This document shows, one piece after another, positions 33,680 to 63,087 of a stretch of DNA of 64,000 nucleotides. The stretch's first letter is position 1. Each line of letters opens with the position of its first letter. This stretch comes from Ochotona curzoniae (Eukaryota; Chordata; Mammalia; Lagomorpha; Ochotonidae): positions 23,588,001-23,652,000 of the forward strand of contig NW_024464918.1 in NCBI RefSeq assembly GCF_017591425.1, given 5' to 3'. The notes beneath the pieces were generated by a model. That model did not search any database. It was given only the letters and a program-made list of their open reading frames with translations, and was not told where the DNA came from. The position numbers and the translations under genes were made by a program.

Positions 33680-34055
33680 TATAAAAGCCTTGCTTGCGAG
33701 CATCTGTTACAGTCAGGGGCCATGTTGTGAACTTCCTTACAGAGAGCTTGGCATGGCCAGGAGCAGAGCGAGGGCTCCGGGTCACAGCCAGTGAGGAACC
33801 AAGGCCATTGGCCAGAAGCCTGCTGGGACCCGAATCCTGCCAATGGCCACAGGAATGGGTTTGGAAAGTGCTCTTTATGCAGCCAGCTGTGAGATGCCAG
33901 CAGCCTTTGCTGACACCTTAATGGTATTCTCACAGAGTCCTAGAGCCACAATGATTCAGGAAAGCCATTACAAGGTCGCTGGGCTGCAGGATAACAAATG
34001 TTGTATTGAGCCAGTAAGTTTTTGAATGAGTTGTTACATAGAAATAGGTAACACG
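33680..34055 (+). repeat. MaLR-type LTR (MLT1-like)
   Basis: Landmarks are cagccagtgaggaaccaagg, ctgacaccttaatggtattc, gataacaaatgttgtattgagcc and terminal gttacatagaaataggtaac. Typical of the 3' half of ERVL-MaLR LTRs. No internal sequence. Confidence 0.6.
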
Positions 34056-35270
34056 GACAAAATAAAGCTTACCTTCTGTGAAGACCTTTTTTGGCTGAGA
34101 TTCTTGTATCTGAAGCGTTTTTGTTTTGTCTTCTTATTGTTGTAGCAAAGGGAGGAATACAATCATTTATTCTTTGTTTAATGCTCAATTTATTAGGATC
34201 CTGAAGTCAATTTTGCTTTGGGCCTTTAAGTATCTATTACAAATTTACTAAGAAAATCATTTAAAGTAATTTAAACTAATGTTGACTTTTACATATGGAA
34301 AATTTCATTCTTTTAACACTACGAAAGCTTCATTCACAAACATGCAAAGATCTTGGAATTTACTGCCGGGTTTCAGTTAAATCCCACTCCAAAGCATCAA
34401 TATGATTTGCTGCTTTTCTCACTTCTGCGTTGTTTCTCCAGGCTTGTTCTAATACACCCTGTGGGTCTCAGTGTTATTAGTATTTCTCCTTTGTTGGGAG
34501 GAGGGGGTCACAAAATTCTTAGCAAACTCAAAGATTATCTTATCCTAACAGCCTAGATTTCAGGGCTTGGTTTATTGACTGATAAATTCTCGGACTTGCC
34601 TGCATCCTCCAAGGTGATTCCAATCCAAACCATCATTTTATAATAAGCTTTCTTATAGTTAAATCCTGTCTTTTATGTCCATGAGTCATTTGGGGCCTTA
34701 TCTTGTGCCTAGGGTTTAATTTTGGAGTGTAGCATCTATCCTTGAAAAATTATTTTAATTATCACTTGGCCATAGTTATATAAGTGATTATCCTGTCATA
34801 ATCAAATATTGATTTGGTCTTAGCATTAAGAACTGACATCTCCTTTATTAGCACTGAGATTTAATCTTCTAGGAGTTGAAGGATTGCCTCTGTATGGTGA
34901 GTGTTTCTTTTGTAGGTCATCTACTAACTCGTTTCTCTGGTAAACACTACAGACCCTGCTTCTGCTGGGTTCCTGCAGGTGCCGCTAGCACTGAAGAATT
35001 CTTTGCATTCTTGACACACACCTTTTCCGAGTCCATTGGCTTATAGTTTCTATTTACTTTCCTTAACAGAAAAGGCAAATGAGGATGCCTTACAAACAAT
35101 CAAACTTATGAGATGAACTATCAAAGTTCCCTAATGATTAAAATGATTATAATGTAAACACAGCTATTACAGTCTCCCTTTTTTCTATACACTGATCTTT
35201 GGGAAAGACTTGATGTTAACTTTTATATTTTGAAATGATGGATGTTTGCATGACTTCTCTGCTTCCTATA
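34056..35270. other. AT-rich unassigned intergenic DNA
   Basis: Low GC throughout, with no recognised family or exon. May include very old LINE sequence. Confidence 0.45.
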
Positions 35271-35272
35271 AG

Positions 35273-35328
35273 CCATGATGATGATGATGGTAGTAAAGAT
35301 AATAATATTGATGTTGATGGCTATTTTG
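35273..35328. repeat. (GAT)n-like microsatellite, imperfect
   Basis: gatgatgatgatggtagtaaagataataatattgatgttgatgg. Confidence 0.75.
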
Positions 35329-35349
35329 ATGCTGAATTGTAACTTGAGG

Positions 35350-35640
35350 ATGATGGTTAGGTCACAGCTTGAGATGCCCACATCCATTCAGAGTGCTTGG
35401 TTTGAGTCCTGGCTGCTCTGATTGCAATACAACTTCCTGATAATATCGACTCTGGGAAGTAGAAGATGATAGTTCAAGTGTCAGTCCATGCAAAGCACAC
35501 AGGGGACATGGATGGAGTTCTGGCTCCTGGTTAGGCCTAGTCCATCCCTGGCTTTTTATGGACAGTTGGTGAGTGAACCAAGACTGAAGATCTCTGTCCA
35601 AACAAGGGACAAAAATGGCAAAAAGCCTTTCAAATAAAAT
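35350..35640 (+). repeat. Old C-repeat SINE
   Basis: gtcacagcttgagatgcccac, gtttgagtcctggctgctc and tail ctttcaaataaaatg. Confidence 0.7.
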
Positions 35641-35642
35641 GA

Positions 35643-35788
35643 AAAGGTAATTTTATTATTGGAAAGGCAGATACACAGAGAGGAGGAGAGACAGAGAGGA
35701 AGATCTTCCGCCTGATGGTTCACTCCCCAAACGGCCGCAATGGTTGGAGCTGAGCCAATCTAAAGCCAGAAGCCAGGAGCTTCTTCAT
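35643..35788 (-). repeat. C-repeat SINE, 3' half, left arm of a fold-back
   Basis: Antisense tail ttattattggaaaggcagatacac to aagccaggagcttcttcatct, stopping mid-element where the next entry starts in opposite orientation. Confidence 0.8.
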
Positions 35789-35990
35789 CTGGGAAAGCAG
35801 CAGAGGGTGGCCCAAGTTCTTGGGTCTCTGCACTCACATGGGAGATCTGGAAGAATGTTCTGGCCCCTGGCTTTGGGTTGGCTCAGTTCTGACCTTTGCA
35901 ACCATTTGGAGAGTGAATCAGTGACTGGAAGATATTTCTGTCTCCTCTTTGAGAATCTCCTTTTCCAATAAAAGTAAAGTAATCCTTAAA
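35789..35990 (+). repeat. C-repeat SINE, 3' half, right arm of a fold-back
   Basis: Starts inside the element at gggaaagcagcagagggtgg and runs to the tail ttttccaataaaagtaaag. Confidence 0.8.
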
Positions 35991-36211
35991 AATGTTAGTA
36001 ATACTAAACTATAGGAGTGCACATTTGAATGACAAAACTACTGATAGAAAAATCTTATTACTATGAGTGTGGATATGCACAAAATTAAGACTGTGTTTGG
36101 AGTCAGGTTCATCGGACCTCTGGAGTGCATTGCAAACGTTCTACTTTTTGACCTAAGCATACATTTGACTTCTTTTGCTTTGTTTTTGCTTTCTTTTATA
36201 CTAAAGCCTCT
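35991..36211. other. Unassigned spacer
   Basis: No feature seen. Confidence 0.5.
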
Positions 36212-36547
36212 TTTAAAAAAATATTTATTTTTTATTGGAAAGGCAGATTTATACAGAGAAGGCGATATAGACAGAAAGATCTTCTGTCCACTGGTTCACT
36301 CCCCAAGATGCTGCCAGGGCCAAAACTGAGCCATTCTGAACCCAGGAGCCAGGAGCTTCGTCCAAGTCTCCCATGCAGCTGCAGGGTCCCAAGGATCTGA
36401 GCCATCCTCTACTGCTTTCCCAGGCCACATGTAGAGAGCTGGAGAGGAAGGGGAGCAGCCAGACCACAAATCAGCATCAGCATCCCTATGGCATGCTGCT
36501 GCCACAGGTGCAGGATTAGTCTGATATGCCACTGTGCTGGCTTCAAG
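36212..36547 (-). repeat. C-repeat SINE
   Basis: tttaaaaaaatatttattttttattgg to atgccactgtgctggc. Confidence 0.85.
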
Positions 36548-37930
36548 GATCTTTTTTTTTTTTTTTTAACTTGTCACCATACATCATTGAAGAGGCCTCT
36601 ATGTTGGGTATCTCAGCCTTACACACTACTCCTGATATGCTTGAAAACCTCCTGGTTAATTGGCAACAGCAGAATGTTGCAGAAGTGCTTTGAGTTTTTC
36701 CTGTCCTAAGTCATGCAATCAGTGACTCTCCAGGGGGTTCTGTTTCCTTTCTGTGGGCACTGATTATATAGTCCAGGCACCAGGCTCTGCACTGGTGCCC
36801 ATGAACAAGTGCATGAGACAAGCACTATGGGTGCTATGCTGGCCACTTACAGCTGCAAAATTGATTATTTCTCACTGATATTTCCAGTTTAACTTACTGT
36901 ATTGCTCTCTCTACTTTTCTTTTACTATATAAGGTTTCATCAACTACAAACTTTTCTCCTGAATTGATAGCCTGTTGGCTATTGTGAAAATCCTTGTCAG
37001 AGCCAAGACATACCTTACATTCTATTCTCTTTGGCAGAACAATTTCTAAACTATGGCCATGCATGCTGTTCTTATTTTTTCCCTCTTACTTCCCAAATTC
37101 ATCATTTTATTCCATTTATGGTATTTTCTTTCTATTGTTACTTAACCAACATTTCATTGAACCTCTAAAAAGAGTAAGTTTCAACCTATTAAGCAATAGC
37201 CTCTGAAATCATAGAGTTTAGTTAACTGATAATATAGCATAAATTAAAGTGAACACGTAAGTATTGGAATCCGAAAAGACTCAATATTAACATCCAAGTC
37301 CCCCAGTCAAGTTTAGTAACATAGGACAAGACGCAGGAAGATAGAGCTCAAAATATTGTCTTGATTACTATCCCAAGTTGCACTGGGGATGTGGCTTCGG
37401 TGTCCTCCCTTAGGACCTCCTTAGGTTCTCAGCAGTTGGGAGAAAAATGAGTAACAGAAAAGATCATTCTAGAAGCTTTTGAAACATCTAGATATTCCTC
37501 TAATTAAAGCATTAAGTCAGAGGGGAAAGCTACTAAAAATATGACAGCACTTCAAAACTTCACAGGGAAAAAAAATCAAAAGTTAAGGTTATTTTGGCAC
37601 TTGTTTTTTTTTTTTTTAAATCTGCAGCTGCATGGTTCAGACAATTTTACTACAGTGAAGAGCGTTAATGATTGTTCGCTGTCCCGCACAGCGATGGACT
37701 TGGTGCAGAGTTGATAATACATTTATTAGTGGCATCCGACTTTTATAGATGGAGGCTCACATAGGATAAGGGAGGAGGTATTGAGGAGCTTACATAGTTC
37801 CTATAAACCTGTCTACAGAACCCATCAATTGTTTCCACACCCTTGTTTGAAAGTATCTCTCTTTGTTTTGTATATCCAATCAAATGATATCCCATCAGTT
37901 GTTCTCATGCAAATGATATCCAGTAGTACT
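36548..37930. other. AT-rich unassigned intergenic DNA
   Basis: Poly-T runs at 36551-36567 and 37605-37617. No exon or recognised family. Confidence 0.45.
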
Positions 37931-37934
37931 ATTC

Positions 37935-38155
37935 ACTTCCCAAATATTGGAAACAGCCAGGATGGGGCCTGGTTGAAGCCAGGAGCCAGGAACACCTTCT
38001 GAGTCGGCCACATGAATGGAAGGGGCACAAGTATTTGAGCCACTATTTGGTGCCTCACATCATGCATTAGTAAGAAGCTGGATTTAAAACAGAGTAGCTG
38101 GCATTCACACTGGTGCTCTGTATGAGCTGTTGGCGTCGTACACAGCAGCTTCAGC
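37935..38155 (-). repeat. Old C-repeat SINE, 5' part
   Basis: ggatggggcctggttgaagccaggagccagg then tagtaagaagctggatttaaaacagag. The tail half is missing. Confidence 0.65.
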
Positions 38156-38340
38156 TACTCTACACATGCCCAAGAAAATTTTCCTAAAGCCTTGGCGGTG
38201 TTTCCTAAAGCTGTAAGCAGTGGTTAAGAGTACATGGTTATCACAATAAGGATAAATAAGCTAATACATGAAATTACTCAAAGTGATTACACAAAGAATG
38301 GTACATTACACATTAAATGCCAAATAAATATTAGCTAATG

Positions 38341-38663
38341 GTGGGCTGCTGCGGTAGCTCCGTATACTAATCCTCCACCTGGAGCACCAGCATCCCATGC
38401 GAGTGCTCATTCTAATCCTGGCTGCTCCACTTCCAATTCAGCTCCTGCTTATGACCTGGGAAAGCAGTAGAAGATGGCTCAAGGCCCTGGGGCCCTGCAG
38501 CCACGTGATAGACCCAGGAGAAGTTCCTGGCTCCTGGCTTTGGATGTACTCAGCTCTAGTTGTTGTGGCTTTTGGAGAGTGTCCCAGCAGATAAAAGATA
38601 TCTTTCTCTCTCTGTTTAACCTTCTCTTTGTAAATTGGCTTTTCAAATAAAAAATAAATAAAC
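38341..38663 (+). repeat. C-repeat SINE, first of a tandem run
   Basis: Head gtgggctgctgcggtagctcc, tail ttcaaataaaaaataaataaac. Confidence 0.82.
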
Positions 38664-39000
38664 AGGGCCCAGCATGGTGGCCTACCAGCTAAAGTCCTCA
38701 CCTTGAGCACGCCAGGATCCCATATGGACGCTGGTTTTAATCCCAGGAGCCCCACATCCCATTGAGCTCCCTGATTGTGACCTGGGACAGCAGTCAAGGA
38801 CGGCCCAAAGCCGTGGGACCCTGCACCCTCATGAGAGACCCAGAAGAGGTTCGAGGCTCCTGGCTTTGGCTCAGCTCAGCTCTGGCCGTGGCAGCCACTT
38901 GGGGAGTGAAACAATGAATGGACGATATTCCTCTTTATCTTTCCTCTTCTCTGTATATATCTGCCTTTCCAATAAAAAATGTCTTTAAAAATAAATAAAT
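38664..39000 (+). repeat. C-repeat SINE, second of a tandem run
   Basis: The head cagggcccagcatggtggcc abuts the A-rich tail of the previous copy, so it probably inserted into that tail. Confidence 0.86.
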
Positions 39001-39034
39001 AGTAACTGTTGCTGTTGGTGCTAGCTTTGCGGCG

Positions 39035-39128
39035 AACTGTGGTCGGCACAGTGGTTGGAGTTCCTCTCTTTCTCCCTGTATCTTCCTCTCTGTGACTTTC
39101 AGATAAATAAATAAATCTTTTAAAAAGA
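39035..39128 (+). repeat. C-repeat SINE, internally deleted, third of a tandem run
   Basis: A short head (ggtcggcacagtggttgg) is fused directly to the 3' end (cctctctttctccctgtatc...ataaataaataaatc); some 230 internal bases are missing. Confidence 0.7.
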
Positions 39129-39129
39129 A

Positions 39130-42100
39130 TATTAGCCACTATTAAGTGCTTGTATTAGTGTCCCATTTCCTTGATTATTTTGTTTGATTTGTAATTTTAC
39201 CATTGCAGCACTTATCCACGTATTATCTGAATATCATCAAGTTTGCAGCATTTTGTCTCCTTTGGATGCTAGAGATACAAAAACATATTCAGTTCAGGCA
39301 GTGCTGTCTGACAAATGTGCAGTCTGGTTCCAACAGGGAATGGGAGCCCATGTCTCAATTTTAGCTCTAGGGAAGATGATTCTAGTTGACAACTTTTTAC
39401 CAATTAAAATTTTGTAGTTATAAGCAACAGAATTCAACTTAAATTGACTTAAACTACAGAATGTATCTGTTACTATTGGGCAATGGAAATAGTGTGATAT
39501 TTTGGGTGTAGTTTGTCCAGGGGGTCCACAGTGTTCAGAGAAAGCCCAGATTTCTCCCCAAGTATTGGCTCCAAAAAATCACAGGATGGTGTCACACCAA
39601 AGCTACGTAACCATGTGAGGTCGGCTAGCATCAGCCAGGAGTATTTCCTTGTTTGTGTGTTGTGGGGGTGGAGGAAGTGGAGGAGAGGGAGGGGAGCTCA
39701 CGCCCGCCTCCCTTGCTGTCTCATTTGATCGGCTGGGGCCGTTGGCCCATCCTGTTGCTCACGGCTGGCAATGGACACTGTCCCTGGGTGGGGGAGGCCC
39801 TTCTCTGGGAAGGGAGGGGAGTTAATTTTCCTTCAGGCACCTGAGCATACGTTTATCAGTTATGGGAGAAAACTTGAAGGGAAATGGGATTTATTTTAAA
39901 GACAGAAGTGTAGAATGAATGCTGAATAAACAACCACAATTCGCAGTCTACCCTGGCAAGAGAGAACCATATCTTACTTTTCTTTATGTTCTGATATGTT
40001 TCATGCTAGGTGCACAGAAAGTGCGTAATAAACAGCAGGAGACAGAATGGATAGTAAATAGACTTATTGAAGAATTGTTTATTCTCTTACAGAAACCCCT
40101 GAATCCTAGAAATGCTTGTTCTAGCAGCTGACACTGCCAGGTTTTTTTCTTGTTCAAATGCCCTCTTGGCAGCACAGCCGTGGGCTCCATCTAGTCTCTG
40201 GAGTGCTGGCAGGGAGGTCCGCACAGGCTCTTTCTCACGGGGTCCCCTGGTGACTAATCGGTAGCTGTGATCGTCACCATTCATTCTGAGGACGCAGAAC
40301 ATCTTTTGGCTGCCTGGTATCATATGTTGTAGTCAATGAATCATTCTTTTCAGTTTTGTGCCCAGGAAAACTGGCATTTAAGCTTCCTTTGTGTTCTAGC
40401 TTCCAGGTTAGGGAAACAGCTGTTGAAGGACTCATTAGCATCTTAGGGAGACTAAGAATGATTTTCCCATCCTTTAACAGTTGTTTAATTGGCTGTCCCA
40501 GTGAGATTCGGAGAGCATCACTGGAGTGTTTATTTGTATGCAGAAAGGCCAAGGTGGCCTAGCTTCCCCAGTCACCAGATATAAAACCCCAGTGGCAAGA
40601 GCTATAGTAAGGAAAAGCAGGTCTGGCAACTGAATCACATATGAAAAAATAATGGTAAGGTGCATGTGACTTAGAAAACTGTCCCCTCCCTGGACCTAAC
40701 CCTTCAACTTGCATGATAACCATCTGCTCTGTCTCTTTTCTAATGAAGTCTTAAGAGTGGATTCCAGGTAATGAAGACACACTGCTGTCACACACAATAG
40801 CCATTCACGCCATTGTGAAGGCAAAGTAGCAGCCACTTTGTTCGGAGGCATTGCTACTGCTCCAATTAGAAAAGCCCTTACTGATAGGATCAACTTGCTT
40901 GGTGAGACAGCCAAGATGCGATCAGTAATGGCTTGAGGTTCATCTTGATGTGGCCACCTAGGGAAGAGCTCCCCCTCCTGTCTGCCGCCAAATGGGAATG
41001 GATTATGTGAAGTCCTTATGGGAATCTTTCATTTTTAGGGGTAATTTCTCCTTTATCCATATTTGCCTCTTGAATTTTATTTTCCTGTGATTTTTTTTAA
41101 GACGCTAACGTCACTTTGAATTGACTTATCTTTCTTTAAACCACCAATGCCTTTCATCTGAAGACTTGTCTATGTTCTGGCTTCACATCTTTCCAGGTTT
41201 TTAGACTGATTTTCCATCTACTGGTTGATAGCTCGGTAGGAAAAAATTGGGATAAATCCGTTTCTACTCCTCTGAGGAATTTATTTATCTCTCTGCTTTC
41301 CACATCTGTGAGCCGTGGGCAATAATGGTATTGATGTAGCCACGCTTCATCCGCTGCCACTGTTTGGGCGCTTACCAGGCCCTGACCTTCACAGCTGAGG
41401 ACTGTCCACCCAACCCCTCGCCTCAGTGGGGACAGTAAGGTAAGCTTTCTGGAGGATTGGCTGAAACCAAGTTTGGAGGCAGATGATCTCGTTGCTCAGC
41501 CCTGTATTTTTCACTCTGACCCATATTTGTGCGTGAAATGCCTTGTCTCACAGTCCGTTCCAGGGAACCCCATCTAAGACAGCTTGTTGCAAAGATTGAG
41601 TGTCTTTCTGCACAGAAAGCCCTGTGGATAGCACCTGGATTTGGGATTGGATGTATTATTTGATAGCTGACATTATTCTTGTGTGGTATTTCATTATTTG
41701 ATAACATTCCTGTTTTAGTCTATCTCATCAATCAAATAATTCTTTGAGGAAAAAAGAAATGTAATAACCATCCCAAGGCAAAGTGGTTAAGGTTGTTATT
41801 TGTTCCTCAAGTCGCTCTTCCTTTATCCTGGGGCCTGTCATGGCTGATTCCTTCCCTGACCCTGCTGTGTCTCTGCTTCCATCCCAACCCTCCAGGACCT
41901 TGCTGCTCAGGCATTTTTTCCTTTGGAAAAATACCTGGGCACAGAAGGAGACTATTAAGCTTAATATTGACACTGAGTTGAAGCTTAATAGTTACCTCTT
42001 AGCTGTTTACGTTATACTTCATCTGCAATTCTGTCTATGACTTTACCTGTAGTACAAGAACAATTGTCCTCCATAATTTCTAGCCTTCAGTCTGGCATGA

Positions 42101-42925
42101 GATAAATCTTTGAAAACTGTTCTTCCCAGACAACAAGCCTCTTAAATAGTTGCTTTGAAAATTCATGCCATTAATCGTTCCTGCCATGATAAAGAAAACT
42201 TGTCTCTATTTTTAAATCATGAGATGAATTGGTCTTAAAGGATGAAATTTTACCAAACAAACAACATAGCTAAAATTCTGCCTGGGTTTCTAAACAATCA
42301 AGGTGAGGAGGGTAAAAATTGAGTGGTGAAAACCTAAATGTGACAGGCAGCTAGACTTCTAAAGGTCTCAGGAGTTGGGCTGATACCTACATTGAAAAAA
42401 AAAAAAAAATGGGGCAATAAAGAGGTTTCTTCTGTTTGTTTTTGGTTTATGAGCTCACAACAGCTACATTTTTCTTTCACATACTAGGAGGAGTCTTGGT
42501 TCAAAGAGATAGAAAATTTAATTCAAATGAAGTAAAAACAAGCAAAAGCAGAAGCTCGTGTGTCTGAGCAGGGCTGCAGGACTTGGGGTCAGGGAGTCCA
42601 GGGTTGGGGCTGGCCATCTGGAGATATCTGAACCTGCTTTTATGTTTTATTGCTGGCCGTCTAGGTCCTCCAAATAGATGAAGTGCTGGCCTCCGTACTA
42701 AAGAATGTGATCTCGTTGGAAAATAAAACTCTAATGAGTGATCACATGAAGATGACTTACCCGCTTTTTCAACCTTTTTTAACAAAGAACACCAGAGACT
42801 AAGTGGGCGACAGAGCTGAAATGTATTTCCCCGTGCTTCTGGAGGTGATGAGCCCAGGGCGAAGGTGTAATCAGGGTTGATTTTTCCTTGGTTTGTTGTT
42901 GGTTGTCTTTTCCCTTTGTCTTCCC
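39130..42925. other. Unique intergenic DNA, longest repeat-poor stretch
   Basis: About 3.8 kb with no C repeat. A G-rich part lies at 39655-39830 and a poly-A of 14 at 42394-42408. MIR-like traces may occur near 41290-41390. No exon of a known gene recognised; frames are short. Confidence 0.5.
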
Positions 42926-42929
42926 ATTG

Positions 42930-43060
42930 GCTATCCTGTGGATGTGTCTCTGTCCTAACCTCTTCTTAAAAGGATACCAGACTTACCGCATGAGGGCCCA
43001 CCCACAGAACCTTATTTGACCCTAATTATCATTTCAAAGGTAAATAAGCATACACTCGCA
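42930..43060 (-). repeat. MLT1-like LTR fragment
   Basis: tcttcttaaaaggataccag...gcatgagggcccacccacag...cttatttgaccctaattatc follows the reverse strand of MaLR LTRs. Confidence 0.5.
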
Positions 43061-43269
43061 GGCACTGGTGGCTAGGTTCATAATGACACTGTGCATCTCG
43101 CAACAGATGAAGTCATTTGGATGACTCTGAAAGTTGGCTTCCTAACAGAAAGTTCAGAAAGACAGACATGCCCAGGGGGAAGATGATGTGAAGGCACAGA
43201 GGGAATGCTGTCTGCAGCTGTGGGATACATGGGGCTCCTGACCCGTTGGAGAGAGACCCACCACTCGGT

Positions 43270-43545
43270 GGCGAGCATGGCCCTTGGCTCCTCTTTCTTC
43301 TCTCTCTGCTTAGCCAGCAGCCTTCTCTGCCTTCAAAATAGGTCTAGGATCCAAAAACTTCTCAGTACTTTGCCTGGTACCCCAGTGATCCCAGCCTTTT
43401 GTCTGGATCCCTGTCTTTTGTCTGGACTCCAGCAGTAGCTTCCAGGGTTGCCTCCCCTTTGCCTTTGCATGGTCCTACTCTCCACATAGTATGTTGCCAG
43501 GCTGATTAAAGCATGAAAGTCAGGTCACTGGGACACTTAAAACCA
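43270..43545 (+). repeat. LINE2 fragment
   Basis: gtcttttgtctggactccagcagtagcttccagg...gttgccaggctgattaaagcatgaaagtcaggtcac matches the L2 ORF2 3' part in pattern. Confidence 0.55.
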
Positions 43546-43895
43546 CATCCCAGAGTGTGATACCCAGTATTTTGAATTAAAAACACTAGAAGACCTTAGA
43601 AGCTGTCTCCTAACAAAATATTTAATTTCTCTTATTCCCCACCACCAAGCACAGACAAGGGTTCCTTTATGGAATTCACTGACACGATTGAAGACAAAAG
43701 TCATGCAATGGCTTTATTCCCATCCCCAGGAATCTCATTCAATAGCCCTGGTCCAGGAATGCCCATGCCCAAGTCTATAATCCAGCTCTGAAGTTTCAAG
43801 TTGCTAGAAGAGAATTTGGAGATCATTTGGGCTCACTCAGTCACGTTGCTGGTGGAGAAACTGAGGTAGGTACAGGGGTAGGACAGAATGTGTGT
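43546..43895. other. Unassigned spacer
   Basis: A MIR-like trace (ggtggagaaactgaggtagg) lies at 43850-43870. Confidence 0.4.
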
Positions 43896-43899
43896 CTTT

Positions 43900-44235
43900 T
43901 TTTTTTTTTAAGATTTGTTTATTTTTATTGGAAAGTCAGATTTACATAGAGAAGGAGAGACAGAGAGAAAGATCTTTTCCATCCACTGATTCACTCCCCA
44001 AGTGGCCACAATGGCCAGAGCTGTGCTGATCTAAAACCAGGAGCCAGGAGCTTCTTCTGGGTCTCCTATGTGGGTACAGGTTTTCAAGTTTTGGGTCATC
44101 CTCTATTGCTTTTCCAGGCCACAAGCTGGGAGCTGAGTGGGAAGTGGAGCAGCTAGGACATGAACCAGTGGCCATATGGGATCGTGGCGCATACAAGGCA
44201 AGGATTTTGCCACTGAGACATCACGCCAGGCCCAG
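43900..44235 (-). repeat. C-repeat SINE
   Basis: ttttaagatttgtttatttttattgg to gacatcacgccaggccc. Short gtgtcttt repeats lie at both sides (about 43892 and 44243). Confidence 0.87.
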
Positions 44236-44490
44236 GTCATAGTGTCTTTAAGGTTCATTTGTGAATATATTCAGTACACATGATGTACCAGGTTTTATAC
44301 AAGGCACTGGGTAGAATAAAGAAGACAGACAAGTATGGAGAGGAGAGCAGCAGAAGGGTTAGGACTGAAGCTCTGCTACCATTTAAGCCTTGCAATACTT
44401 AGTTATAAGGGCCAACCAGAAATGTACAGGATATCCACTATGTTCAGAATATTGTGCTTCACTTTGGAGATATAGACAATAAAGAGTATC
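44236..44490 (-). repeat. LINE2 3' fragment
   Basis: attcagtacacatgatgtaccaggttttatacaaggcactgggtag is a reverse L2 end. It may resume around 44440-44485. Confidence 0.5.
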
Positions 44491-44491
44491 T

Positions 44492-44818
44492 TTTATTTAA
44501 AGGATTCGTTTATTTTTATTAGAAAGGCAGATCAGATTTACAGATAGAAGAAGAGACAAAAACATCTTCCCTCCATGGGTTTACTCCCTAAAAAGCTGCG
44601 ATGGCTGGAGCTGAGCTGATCTGAAGCCAGGAACGTCTTCCAGGTATCCCATAAGGGTACAGGGTCCCAAGGCTCTGGGCTGTCCTCTACTGCTTTCCCA
44701 GGCCATTAAGCAGAGCATTGGAAGGTAGTGGAACAGCTAGATATGAACTGGTGCCTATAGGGGGTCCTTGTACTTATAATATAAGGATTTAGTCATTGAG
44801 CATTGTGCTGGGCCCAAT
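44492..44818 (-). repeat. C-repeat SINE
   Basis: ttaaaggattcgtttatttttattag to gagcattgtgctgggccc. Confidence 0.85.
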
Positions 44819-45376
44819 ATCTGGTATTCTTAAAAACAAACAAATAAGCAAAAACTTTCAGTGAGATATTTGATATCTACTCAATCAAGGCTCTGGGCAT
44901 TTAAGTTTGGCAACAAATGCCTAAATTCAAGTCTTTGACCAGCTACATCACCCAATTTCAAAGCAAAGTATGTTTCTTATATAATTCCTTTTTGCTCCTT
45001 TGGGGAATATACACACCAAGTCAGGTGATAATTTCGCAAACTGGCTGTGATTCTCAGGCACAGGATTGCACGCCTCGTGTTAAGTCTGGAGTATGTTTCT
45101 ACCTTTAGGGTAACCTGATGTCCTTGGAGCTAGCAGGTGGCATTTGTTCTTACCCAAGTCACTCAGCCAGCCAACTGCAAGGACCTCCAACAGGTGCCAG
45201 GTCCCTTCACCTTTTAGGACACATCTTTGGCTTTTTGTGATCACTGAGTCAGAAGCTGGGGACAGTCTGCCCAAGGAAACAGCCTGAAGAAACTTGGTGT
45301 TGAGAGTGGGCTTGGCACACGTGCCTGGGTCTTTCCCAGCAGGAGGCCTGTGGTTCACACTTGATCTCTAGCTCCT
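44819..45376. other. Unassigned intergenic DNA
   Basis: No supported feature. Confidence 0.5.
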
Positions 45377-45530
45377 TCAGAAAGAAAAGTGACAGGTGCC
45401 CAAGTGCTTGGGCCAACTTCTGCTGCTGTCTCAGAACATTAGCGGTGAGCTTGATCAGAAGTGGTGCAGCCAGGACTCAAATGACACCTCTGTGGAATGC
45501 TGGCCTATCCCACAACACCAGCCCTCGGAT
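45377..45530 (-). repeat. Old C-repeat SINE, 5' half
   Basis: gtgcccaagtgcttgggccaacttctgctgctgtctcag, then cagaagtggtgcagccaggactc. Confidence 0.6.
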
Positions 45531-62203
<16,673 letters not shown>

Positions 62204-62784
62204 GTATGTTCTCTGAATTGTATAAGCATATGTCTGTGTGTATATGTTTACCTTGTTATGTTTTAAACAGTGTACTTTCTAAACAATAACTGGTGATAGT
62301 AAGCCATGAGTAATTGTAACACGTCGTACTTTAGTCTGGGTTTGTTTACTTATTTACTCTTCAGAACAGTGAATGGGGTAGGAGATTTGTCCAGAAAGTG
62401 ATTGAACTGTAGAATGAAGAATACCTGGCAGCATGATTCATTGTTGCCTAGGGCAGGGTGGACATACCACAGCCAGTGCTGCCTGGTTTCCTGAAAAAAG
62501 GTTGAACTTAAAGATTGAACTATGCAGGAGGCCATGAAAATAGACACCGTAAATGCACAGACTCTCAGAGCTGCTCAGGCAGGTGCAGGTCTCACATGTT
62601 CTTCAGCCATCTTGGGAAGTGCGAGACATCGCTTGGTAAACATAAAACTTTTGGGAGACTATTTCTGTACTTTTACAACAGTATTAATATATTGAAAAAA
62701 AAATCTCTCATGAACTGACACTATTGTGGAAGAAAATCTCAGAGAAATCTGATTTTAAGGCCTGGTATTGTTATTATCTTCCTC
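62204..62784. other. PRELID2 intron 2, start
   Basis: No exon or clear repeat seen. Confidence 0.5.
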
Positions 62785-62905
62785 ACAACCGCAAGGCTCC
62801 ATTTATTCATCTGTCAAACAGGAACATAAGCTTGCTTTTTTTTAGGTTGTTGTGAAGATCAAATTTGAGATCAGTGTGCATATTGTAAAATAATATATGA
62901 ATGTT
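62785..62905 (+). repeat. MIR 3' fragment
   Basis: tccatttattcatctgtcaaacaggaac...gttgttgtgaagatcaaatttg. Confidence 0.6.
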
Positions 62906-63048
62906 AATTATAATTTCCGTCATTGTTGGGTTCATCTTTGCTTCCAGCAATTACTGATTCACTCTAAGTATGTGGACAGCCAACAGTGGATGACAGGGAC
63001 AAAGGCTGTGTTGGTGTGCACAGATCAGTCAGTTTTGTGCCTTATCGG

Positions 63049-63056
<8 letters not shown>

Positions 63057-63087
<31 letters not shown>

